Part shown: piece by piece, positions 34,682 through 43,936 of the stretch
Numbering within the stretch: position 1 is the first letter of the stretch
How the letters are laid out: the number at the start of each line of letters is the position of its first letter
NCBI GenBank assembly: GCA_027924585.1
Contig: BSBM01000825.1
Span: forward strand, 2,398,001-2,462,000
From: Larix kaempferi
Taxonomy: Eukaryota; Streptophyta; Pinopsida; Pinales; Pinaceae
Length of the DNA: 64,000 bases
Direction: 5' to 3'
The notes under the pieces: model-generated
Told to the model about the DNA's origin: nothing
Seen by the model: the letters and a program-made list of their open reading frames with translations, nothing else
Databases searched by the model: none
Made by a program: the position numbers and the translations under genes

Positions 34682-35576
34682 TGTTTGACGGACAATCTAC
34701 CAAGAGCAGACTCGAGGCATGATATCCCTAGCCCAACGCGAGTCTAGAACAAATAGGACAGAATATAAATCTCTCTCCTAGATCTAATTAAGGGTCAAGG
34801 AACTAGATACGTTTACCTTATAGATCGCTAATCCTTTTCTCCTTGAATGTTGCTCCAGACTTGACAATCTTCAGATCCGAGCTGCAAAATCTGTCAAGAC
34901 AACAAGACAACAAAGCAAGTAAAACGCATCTATACAATAATATATCTAAGTAAGCAGTCAAGTAGGAGAACTACACAAGATATCATTAACACAATGAGAT
35001 TTTGGTGGAAAGCACTTATATTACTGTATTGAAAGGGAAGTACATAGGATAGAAAGATTACAACCATAGACTTGAAGTAGCAATCCTCATCCGATCGAAC
35101 CAATGCCAAATCCTCCCAAGGAAGTGTGAGTCTCCCAATAGATGAGTATAGATCTCTCCTAAGGTAATTTCACCAGCATGTAGACACTATAGACTTCCTC
35201 TCTTTGGTATGGGGGTGAGCTTCAATTATATAGGACTAAGTGGATAGGAGGTTGAGATATGGTAGGAGAGAGATAGGGGATCCTTCCAAGAAGTTAGGAA
35301 CCAAATGTCAGCTCTCCCAAAAGGTAAAGGATAGGGATCCATGTCATCTAGCTTCGAGAATGGGCTCGAAGAATCTCTTTTTGTCCATTAACTGACATCG
35401 TCGTAGGATGCAAGAGGCCAACCTGCAACATCGCAGGTTGCTTGAGGACAACCCACGACGACCTCCCAAAACCTAGTATGAATGGGTTTGTATCTCTTCC
35501 AGGTTAATGACTTAGTAAAGGAAACTTTAGGGATGTTTACACTGAGTCTCACAATGGTAAGATTTTAGGTGTAACA
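34682..35576 (-). repeat. 3' LTR of element A
   Basis: Direct repeat of 49380-50276, starting TGTTTGACGG and ending GGTGTAACA in plus orientation. A TATATAA box on minus (35226-35232) lies about 345 bp inside the U3 side. The stretch near 35395-35465 holds GTCGTAGG, TCGCAGGTTG and CACGACGACC motifs that recur elsewhere in the element. Confidence 0.95.
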
Positions 35577-35595
35577 GAATGCCCCCCAAAGCATG
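35577..35595 (-). promoter_or_regulatory. Polypurine tract of element A
   Basis: On minus the bases before the 3' LTR read CTTTGGGGGGCATTC then TGTTACACC. A G-rich tract directly at the LTR boundary is the plus-strand DNA primer site. Confidence 0.8.
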
Positions 35596-37440
35596 AAGCT
35601 ATTTGAAATTGGACAGGTGAAATGCTTTGATAGAAGGAATGACAATGGTTCGTCGGATGAAGGATGCTACTACAGTACAACTAAATCTGAGTACACAGTC
35701 TCATATGACATACAACATGGCTTCCAACCAATACATTGTAGATCCATGATAGTAAAGACCGACTGAACACAATCATGGCTACTAGACACAAGCGTAGATC
35801 CATGATGAGATGATAACATAGCCACGACCAATACAAATTTGGATCCGTGTGATATGACTCAAAACAAACTCCATCGCAACCTGGGTAAAACATGACTCCC
35901 CAGGGTTTTCAAGCCGAATCCACAATGATACAAATCTATCCATGTTATTACAAATGTCTTGATGTCGAACATGGTAGAAACCACTTGATTACCGGTCATT
36001 GATGTATACTGTTAACAAGCGCGAGGGAAATCACCATTAATGTCAACGATTCCCAAGGTATCACAACACATATCATCAAGCATGAATAAATGAGTTGAAG
36101 TTGAATGCAAGATGAAATATTTCAATCAAGAGTCAATGATGTAAACTCGCGTTGAAAGCGAGGTAACCTTCCATTGAGGCATGCAGGGCTAAGGTACTTG
36201 GTTGGTTTCTAGATTCAATCCTCGGATGATGTGTTAAGGTCGACAAGGATGAATCCGTCGAAGGAGGGCCATGATGAATCCCCCATCATCAACATGAAAC
36301 ACGAAAAATATGTGTAGAGTAGATCGGATGGTACAATAACATGCAAGACTGACTCAGAATAAACCGACATGGTAGTAGGTGTACTGACTGCAGATAATGA
36401 ATGGTGAGAATGTTCTTGAACATGGGCATGGAATGACTTGGCAGTATTAACATGACGAGTACGACACCAAAACCTAATGCAACTGATGAGGGAAGCATTT
36501 TTTGAATGACCCAAAGGAGTGACAAGACTCAGGAAGTGGGTGAGACTCGAGGACAAATGGATGATCCAAGTGCAGTATGCAAATGCAAATGAGTGCCATG
36601 TTCAAGAATGACTAGGTACTGCCACAGATAAAGGGTGTAACATAAAAGATTTCCTTTTTCCCCATCATGAACGATGACTGCCTCATGTGTTTTTTACGAG
36701 CTTGATGAGGGTAACCAGATGCTCGGTATATCTCATCTCATAGATGAGTCCAATCCCAAATATTTTTTGAACTTGGGATAGTAGGGGTTCATCCCATGAC
36801 GGGCCCTTCAATGTTAGAGTTTAACGAGTACATAGAAGGTAAACTTGGTTGTCATTTCATGTTTAGAGAGTCTGAAAAGAACTAAAGAAGACTCCAATGG
36901 TCCTTTTTCGTAAAGTTAGCCTCATCGCCCGAAAAAGGGGAAAACAACGCGGGAGAGGACTCTTCTAGTCATGATTGGGTGGAGTATACCTTTTCGTAAG
37001 TAGTGCCCCCTGGTATGAAAAGGGGTAAACTATCACCATGAAGACGACCATTCAAATTCTTTAACAAGCATGAACATGACAAGTTCTCTTGGCAATCTTT
37101 TCGTATTTCGAGAGCCTGAAACGAGCTTAAAGATAGACTCCGAGGGGTTTCCTTTTCCGTAGGAGTTTAACGAGCCCAGAAAAGTGATAAATCGTATTTC
37201 GGTAACTTATTCTCATGGTTTTAAGAGCATGAGAAAGAACAAAGAGTAAGCTCGTCATCATTAAATAATTACAATCTAATGGATACAAAATAATGACAAA
37301 ACATTCAAGGGATTGTTCATACCTGAAATGACCATTATAATGTGAGAACAACATGCAAAGAACACTTAACAACTCCTGCACACTTGAAAACTAGGTCAAA
37401 AAGTCAATGGGGCATTCAAATGTCATAAAAATGATCCAAA
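35596..37440 (-). other. 3' non-coding region of element A
   Basis: No domain-bearing ORF on either strand; the 36215-36556 frame has no family resemblance. The part 36.87-37.11 kb is homologous to 5.32-5.66 kb in opposite orientation, so this non-coding block is a shared feature of the family. Confidence 0.6.
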
Positions 37441-37496
37441 CTATAGCAAATGACCTAAAAAGCATTAAATATTTGAAAAAGAATATGCCTTTTGTC

Positions 37497-37504
37497 TATA
37501 AATA
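37497..37504 (+). promoter_or_regulatory. TATA box for the antisense gene in element A
   Basis: TATAAATA in the context GTCTATAAATAGAAAG is a canonical plant TATA box in plus orientation, about 465 bp upstream of the ATG at 37963. It is opposite to the element's own transcription. The leader between has GC-rich inverted motifs (GGGTTGTCG, TGCGACGATGTCGCA). Confidence 0.55.
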
Positions 37505-37962
37505 GAAAGAAAAAAACAAATACAGTCACCATTGTTCATTTGCCAAATTGGGGAGAAGAAGTGCCATTTGGAGCCAAAAATTCACTTGTTGATTCCGGGA
37601 ACTGCGAGCAACCATTTCACGAGCCGTTCGGAGCAGGTAACTCTCAACTTCATCTAGCACATTTCCAGTGGCTTACAATTTTAATTTTAGTTTATTTTTT
37701 GGGTTTTTGAGTTGGTTGGTGGAGGGCTATTGCGTCCTCGGGTTGTCGTAGGTCTCCCTTACGGGAACTGCGACGAACCCGGGTTGTCGCAAATCCCACA
37801 AAAATGGGTTGCGACGATGTCGCACTGTTAATATTGACAAGGTGCGACGGCGGAAACATCCAACCCCACCAAAAAACCTAGCCCAAAAGATAAACATTCA
37901 ATGGTTGAAGTGAGTTCTAATGATGTTAAAATGCTCCTTTTGGTAGGTTAGTAGTAGCCAAC

Positions 37963-39168
37963 ATGGTCTTAGAGTGGCGTGAACGAGAACAAGAGGTAGA
38001 TGATGTGCAAGCTGTAAGTGACCCATTATGTGTAGAGGCATTACGGAACTGCGGTCTACTGAAGTTCTTTAATGTTCAGGGAATGAGGGCCCAAATACTA
38101 CTGCTAGAACATATGGTCCGTTGTTGGGACGTTGTGCAATAGTATTTTGTGATCAGAGAGCACACTTTGACTATAGATGTGGAAGACATCTTCTTCTTGT
38201 CTGGATTGTCCTGGAGGGGGGACAATGTGGCTCTTACTGTATCACGGGAAAGTGATCAGACAGTAGGTGACTTGATCCTCTAACATTGCACTCCTCATGC
38301 CCGTGCCTCTAGTGGGAATATTCCCATCAAAGAGGTACAAGAACATCCACTGTGAGCTATTCTTTTCACCATAACGAGGATAGTAGGGAGCCAGGCGCCC
38401 CATCTAGCTACTAGGTACCAGATGCTGTACGCAGAGGATTGTATGTCTCCGAAGGTATTCAACTAGCGCGAGGGATTCCTCGCAAACATTCGAGCTTAGC
38501 TGACCAAGTGTTGGAGTGGAGAGCTCAAGTAGTTCAGATACAGATCTATAGTGATCTCATTTCTATTGGAGCGGGTTCCCTTCTTGCGCCCGCAGGTAGC
38601 TCTGGATGACAAGGATCCTAGGGATCCTCACATGGCCATATGGATAGAGGTGATCGCCTACCATGGTGGGGTCCCTATCATTGGGTATGGTCCTGAGTTC
38701 TTCACCTGGATGGAAAGCCAGTTGCTCATGGTAGAGGATTACCCGTACAATGGTATGGACTACAGGGAGGACCCAAACTTGGCACTTCCTGAGGGAGCAG
38801 AGTGGGGAGACATTGGTAAGAACAATGACCCTTGTAATTTTTAGTTTTGTGTATTTACGATTTTTTTTGTTATAGTGTTGATAAGTTAATAACATGTGTG
38901 TGCAGATGTGGGCTCCGTGCAACCGGTAGGAGTTTCTTTTCTTGCGAGGAGAGAAGGGGGAGTAGCCATGGCCCTAGTAGTACATGCTTCCATCGTGGAG
39001 ATGGAGGACGTCTATGAGAACCTGACTGGGTTGATGTTAGACGTTCCAGAGCCGATAGTGGATGAGTTACCGTGGCCTATGCAGAGGTATGCGGTGGGAG
39101 TGTTTGTGCGCTTCAATGTGCTGCTTCACAAGGTCGCGAGAGCAGTTGACTGCTTCCATACTCAGTAG
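37963..39168 (+). pseudogene. Antisense two-exon plant mobile domain (PMD/MAIN-like) cargo gene
   Basis: Exon 1 is 37963-38815 (ATG start), the intron 38816-38905 (GGTAAGAA donor, GTGTGCAG acceptor, T-rich interior) and exon 2 38906-39168 (TAG stop). Splicing joins a G to AT in phase and gives a 371-residue frame. Exon 1 contains LLEHMVRCWDVV, TLTIDVEDIFFLSGLSWRGD and ILFTITRIVG, the pattern of the plant mobile domain (leucine-rich block, Trp, then T(I/L)..EDI..L.GL...G). The stretch after 38532 is fully open (GGVPIIGYGPEFFTWM). Six in-frame stops (38140, 38281, 38353, 38464, 38497, 38530) but no frameshift. PMD proteins act in silencing and genome stability in plants and the domain is known from transposable elements. 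Function here is unknown. Confidence 0.7.
38816..38905 (+). other. Predicted 90-bp intron of the antisense gene
   Basis: Donor G|GTAAGA and acceptor TGTGCAG|A, with a T-rich interior (GATTTTTTTTGTTATAG). Without splicing, exon 1 reads into a TAG about 30 bp into the intron; with splicing the frame continues for 88 codons. It is spliceable only in plus-strand RNA. Confidence 0.6.
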
Positions 39169-39489
39169 GCTAGAGGTGCGAGACCTAGGGGTGTACGGGC
39201 CAGGAGTTAGGCCTTATGTTGTTATTATGCATGTACTGAGATCTTAGAAGCCTCAGATTTTATACTACTGAAAGCTATTAGGCTTCAGATTTTGTATAGA
39301 TTCACTGAAAGCCGTTGTGCTTCAGATTTTGTACCAGCACTACTTTTTATGATGATATATATATACAGACATTCTGGCGGTTTTATACATTATGTGTTTT
39401 AAATGGATGAATGATGTGATATTGTTTATGTGTTTTCTTATAAAATGAGTTATTTACATGTTATGTCTACTTTTAACAGTTCATGAATA

Positions 39490-39904
39490 TGCTTGTGTGT
39501 GCAATGTACCAATCTAAGATGAAGTTGACCATGGAGTCGGCAACTGTGTTCATGTCTTGTGGAATGTGTAGGTACTGAATGGACTCGAAGGACCTTTCTA
39601 GAAGACGGACTCATCTATAGAGATGGAGTAAGGTAGGATCACGGATGGTGTAGAACCGGTTAAGATGAGAGACCACTAGTTGAGAATCCAAGTGGATAAC
39701 AACATGGTCCATACCCAAAGAAATAACGTCCATTAGGGTTCCAATGACTGCTTGATATTCTGCAGCATTGTTGGTCGCGAAACCTAGACACATTCCTCCT
39801 GAGCTGATAAGCTCTCCAGTAGGTGAATAGAGTACCCAGGCTGCCGAAGCAAGGTTGCGTGTATGACGGTTGGTGCCGTCCGTGAATATGTAGCAAATTT
39901 CAAT
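39490..39904 (-). pseudogene. aRNH (second RNase H) of element A, located after integrase
   Basis: Minus-strand frame 39611-39904 gives IEICYIFTDGTN, WVLYSPTGELISSGG, ATNNAAEYQAVIGTL and VVIHLDSQLVVSHLN. After a stop the same domain continues with FESIQYLHIPQDMNTVADSM to about 39490. All four acidic positions of the archaeal-type RNase H fold are visible: Asp in FTDG, Glu in AAEYQ, Asp in LDSQ, Asp in VADSM. In most Tat-type elements such a domain sits between RNH and INT; here it follows the end of INT (LKRYYA at 40042). It would assist RNA removal in reverse transcription. Confidence 0.8.
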
Positions 39905-40051
39905 CTGCACACGCAGACAAAACATAGTATAAGAAATGAAACAAGACCTAAGCACACAAAAAAACAAAGCGTCACACCACACAAAAACCACACACATGCC
40001 ATGTACAGTATATACAAAAGTACTTATGCATGAAAGACTCAAGCATAGTAC
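39905..40051 (-). other. Intron-like spacer between INT and aRNH
   Basis: On minus the 147 bp begin GTACTATG after AAAGAG and end with a pyrimidine-rich tract and CTGCGTGTGCAG before ATTGAAATT. It looks like a GT-AG intron that would join INT to aRNH, but this exact splice would be out of phase with the aRNH frame in the present copy. A shifted donor or an indel could explain that. Stated as a possibility only. Confidence 0.3.
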
Positions 40052-41327
40052 CTCTTTAGGTAGATCCCGTTGCGGGGCTCACCCAAAGATATCCAGTCGT
40101 AGTCTTCAAGCTCATAATCTCCCTTCTCTAAGACGTGTTTCACTTTGTAAGGTCCATGCCACATGGAATCAAAATTTTCGGCGCCTAGCATATCATGTTT
40201 TTGGTCGTATGTGAGGACCAAATCTCCTTCGCTGTAGGCGCGAGGTTCTACCAACTTGTCGTACCCCACTTTGATGGGTCTCTTATGAGCCTCATTGGCA
40301 AGAGCGGCATCTCGGCGAGTCTTGTCGAGCTTATCTAGGTAGAGGAAGCATTCTTCCTCGGCAGTAGTGTTGGGGAGAAGTTCGATGGCGAGCTTGAGGG
40401 ATGGAATCTCGCACTCATAGGAAGGACAACCTCCAATCCATACACTAGTTGGAAGGGAGTAAATCTAGTGGCGGTTTTAACGAAAGTTCGATAAGCCCAT
40501 AGTGTGGAGAAGAGCATGTTATGCCAATTGGACTTGTGCGTACCCACCATGCGTTGGACCATGGTTTTCAAAAACTTGTTGATGGCCTCTACTTGTCCGT
40601 TTGACTGTGGGTAGTATGGTGTTGATTTTTCATGGCGAAAACCCAATCTATCACTCAACTCGTCAACCATGTGATTCATAAAGTGAGAACCATGGTCAGT
40701 AACTATCGCTTGAGGAACTCCAAACCGCACTATTACATGATTAAACATGAAGAGTGCAACGATCTTTCCATTGTTCGTGTATGTAGGCATTACCTCGGCC
40801 CACTTTGTAAAGTAGTCCATAGCTACAATGACGTAACTATGCCCCCTAGCCGAGGTAGGCTTATAATGCATGAAGTCAATGCCCCATTTAGCGAAGGGGC
40901 CAATGGAAATAACCGGGTGTAATGGGGCGGGATGGGTGCGTTTGTTCATATGAAAATTTTGACATGGAGGACATTTTTGTTCGGCCTCGATACAATCTTT
41001 AAAGATAGACGACCAATAATATCCTGCGTGAAGAATCTTCTGGGTTGTAGCCATCCCAAAGAGAAGACCGCCACAAGCCCCAGCATGACAGTCATTTAGG
41101 ACATGTTCAGCCTTGTCATGAGTCAGACAACGTCGAATAATAGAATCGATACCACGGCGATACAAAGTATCACTGATAATCAGGTAATACTTTGCATGGT
41201 GGCATATTCGACGACGGTCGTCATGAGACAATTGAGGGATGAAACGTTGGGTCTGAAGATATAAAGTGATATCTCCATACCACGGACGTACTGATAAGAA
41301 ACAATGAATCATCCAAAAAAGAGTCAT
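40039..41327 (-). pseudogene. Integrase of element A
   Basis: The longest open part is 40335-41327 (330 codons). The N-terminal zinc-binding region shows His residues around HDKAEHVLNDCHAGACGG and KCPPCQN. The catalytic triad is readable: Asp in KWGIDFMHY, Asp in AIVTDHGSHF, Glu in SNGQVEAINKF. The C-terminal domain (40039-40269, after a frameshift) has EGDLVLTYDQKHDMLGAENF, MWHGPYKVKHVLEKGDYEL and ends RNGIYLKRYYA, the usual end of this family's Pol. No chromodomain is seen. It would insert the cDNA into the genome. Confidence 0.85.
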
Positions 41328-41778
41328 TGGGCTCAGATTCTACATCAGCACGGGGAAGGTTGCAGATGAGCTTAGCAAACACCCAAAAAATTTTAGACTT
41401 GGATTTTTCGAAAAGAAGATCAAATTCTTGTAGTATCATGATCTAGCGTGAATACTTGCCCCCAAGCACCTGATGAGTCAGAACGTGGTACATGGGGTTC
41501 GAATCGGTGATGATGGTGGTGGTGCGAAGTAGAATGTAATGTCGGAACTTCTGTACGGTGATAACTACCGCGAGAGTGAGCTTCTCAACATGTGAATATT
41601 GAGTTTCAGCGTCAATAAGACCTTTACTGGCGTAGTATATCACATGTTCTTGAGTGTTCTTGTCTTCCTGCACCAAGACCACGGCGATAGTGGTGTGGGA
41701 ATCAACGAGGTATAGAATGTAATCTCGATAGTAATTCGGCGGTTGGAGCATAGGGGCATGCGTGATGGCATGCTTCAA
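41200..41778 (-). pseudogene. First RNase H domain of element A
   Basis: Frame 41443-41778 gives YILYLVDSHTTIAVVLVQED, IYYASKGL, YSHVEKLTLAVVITVQKFRH and TTIITDSNPMYHVL. These are the usual Gypsy RNase H blocks directly after RT. The linker to integrase continues after a stop and frame changes to about 41200. Together with the domain at 39.5-39.9 kb the element has two RNase H domains. Confidence 0.75.
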
Positions 41779-42540
41779 AAAAGATTGTTGAACTTGGTCA
41801 TCCCAAATGAACAGGACATTTTTTTTATCAATCTCATGTAACCCTGTGTCTTTTGCGCGGAATTACAGCCAAAACGCTGTAAATAAGTCGCTCTTCCTTG
41901 TAGACTCTGAATTTCCATAATATTAGTTGGAGGTCGAAGAGCGACAATGGATTCTACTTTCAAGGGATCAATGCGGATCCCATCTTTTGAGACGATAAAC
42001 CATAAAAGGCATCCAGACTCGACACAAAAAATACACTTATGAGGGTTCCGACGGATATTGTACCATTTGCATCTGAGGAAACCAGCCGTCAAATGATCTG
42101 TGTGGAACTCATGCTGCTTTGAGTGGGCAAGGAGGTCATCTAAGTAGGGTTCCACGAATTCCTTCACATCATGGAAGGCGTACGACATGGCCCGCTGGAA
42201 TGTGGCACCAGCGTTTTTAAGACTAAACGAAAGTTTACGACGAGCAAACATTCCCCAAGGGCAGATTAATGCATTCTTGTGTTGGTCGGCGTGGTGGATC
42301 TCAATCTGGTTGTATCCGGAAAAGCCATCCATAAATGAAAAAATGACACTTTCGACACAATTGTCTATAATATGGTCAATAAAGGGAGTCGAGTAGTTGT
42401 CATTGGGACAAGCCTTGTTGAGAGCCCGATAATCGATGTAGACACGAATGTTACCTTGTTTTTTAGTAATAGGAACGACGTTTGAGACCCATTATGTCAA
42501 TGGGACAGGGTAGATGAAGCCGACCTTCAAGAGTTTCTCA
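41775..42540 (-). pseudogene. Reverse transcriptase of element A
   Basis: The minus-strand frame gives, from 42540, EIEKLLKVGFIYPVPLT, a stop, VSNVVPITKKQGNIRVYIDY, IFSFMDGFSGYNQIEIHHAD, ICPWGMFARRKLSFSLKNAG, ATFQRAMSYAF, PYLDDLLAHSK (catalytic YLDD) and NPHKCIFCVESGCLLWFIVS. Relative to the family, one usual Gly in LLGF is Trp, and the FGLKNAG block reads FSLKNAG. The order and spacing are those of a full RT palm. A frameshift at about 42530 separates it from the preceding linker (QKLRPVHPRKTAAIKE). Confidence 0.88.
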
Positions 42541-43468
42541 ATCTCTCCTTGATTGCCGCAGTCTTTCGAGGGTGTACCGGTCGCAACTTTTGGCGGACAA
42601 GTTTGACATTGGGATAGGTTTTGATTTTGTGTAAAACAATGGCGGGGTCTATACTTGGCATCTCCCCGTAGGTCCAAGCGAACACGTCTCGGAATCGCTT
42701 GAATAAGGCCGTATAAGAAATGAATTCTTCAGGGGAACACTTCTGGCCTAACTGAATGTGTTCCACTACACCAGGAGTAACCGAAATGTCTATCGAAGTG
42801 GTAGGCTTAATGTTGGCTAAGTTTCCTTCGGAGTCCGTTTGAAACGTGAGTATCGAGGACTGAGATTCAGAGTCGACATTCGGTGTAAAGATGGTGCTAA
42901 TATTATTCTCCATAGTGTCCAAAAAGGGAAGGAAAGATGAGCGATGATGGAGGTCTTCCCACAGAGGATCATTCGCACTCATGATTTCCATAATGGACTC
43001 ATCAGAATGAAAAGTCCGTGGCAGGGGGTCGAATGATATCCATTGTGGAGAACAGGAGGTGGAGGCCACACCTAAGTGGTCCTCAGGTGTTGACTGGATG
43101 GCCTCGTACGTGAGTTTGGCGGGCGACAAAGTCATTGTGTTTCCAATCAGGTGTGTGGTGGCTTCATCAGGTACAAGCCATGAATCAGTGGAGTTGGGGA
43201 TAGTTGAAATATGCGAGGAGATCATGTTCACCGTGGAAACATTATTTGGGGGATCTGAAGTAGGAAAAATGCCCATAAGGGATGAGTCCCTAATGAGGTC
43301 GATCCCCATGCTCTCATACTGTTGCGAAGATATTCCAATTGATGGAACTTTATCGCCTGGGTGAGTAGCAGTGTCAGGTGTGCAGAAATCTAGTTGGTCG
43401 ACTGTGACAATTCGGCCTTGATGGGGGAATTGTGCTATGCGGAAGACAGATGATGCGACCGTAGTCAT
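42527..43468 (-). pseudogene. PR-RT linker of element A Pol
   Basis: This 313-codon open frame follows the protease (AMTTVASSVFRIAQFPHQGR) and runs into RT. It is Ser/Thr/Asp-rich with low order until FKRFRDVFAWTYGEMPSIDP and the VLHKIKTYPNVK block, which mark the start of the RT region in Tat-type elements. The frame is lost just after KERLRNS. Confidence 0.75.
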
Positions 43469-43935
43469 GGCGTAAAACCAATTACGACCAAGCAGAATGT
43501 TTTAATCTAATGGGGCAGCGACCACTTCCACGTTAATGGTTTCGGTCTTGCCCCCCAGCTCGACTGCTAAAGATTGTAACAACCCATGAGGTTGAAAGCC
43601 ACGTCCATCAAATGCTCTCAAAGTGGTAGGAGAATGGTTCAACTCAGGAGAGCCAATGGCTCTCCAGCATGAGATTGACATGACTGACATAGAGGCACCT
43701 TCGTCCAAAATGGTACGATGGATTATCTTCCCAGTAATGTTTGTGGCAAATTGAAATGCCAACTGATGGGAGAGCCTTAGTTTGAAGTATTCCAGCTGGA
43801 ACATGATGGTGTTCGATGAATCCGGGTCGAATTCACCGATGGCAGCGAGGAGAGTCTTACGCTGATTTGGGCAGTTTTGCAAGATCTCAAGCATCGACAT
43901 AGCACAAGGAGCTTGTGCTAGGTCCTCTACAATAT
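43469..43935 (-). pseudogene. Aspartic protease of element A
   Basis: Frame 43502-43900 contains the active-site region TILDEGASMSVMS, where D-S/T-G-A is expected and a Glu replaces the second residue. It is followed by PTTLRAFDGRGFQPHGLL and VEVVAAPLD. After a stop the next frame gives NILLGRNWFYAMTTV, the hydrophobic flap-to-LLGR block of retroviral-type proteases. It would cleave the polyprotein; the DEGA change and the stop imply inactivity. Confidence 0.75.
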
Positions 43936-43936
43936 T

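Noticed and set aside
39905-40051. Firm call of an INT-aRNH intron
   Set aside because: Splice consensus is good, but the resulting phase does not match the aRNH frame in this copy; kept only as a possibility.
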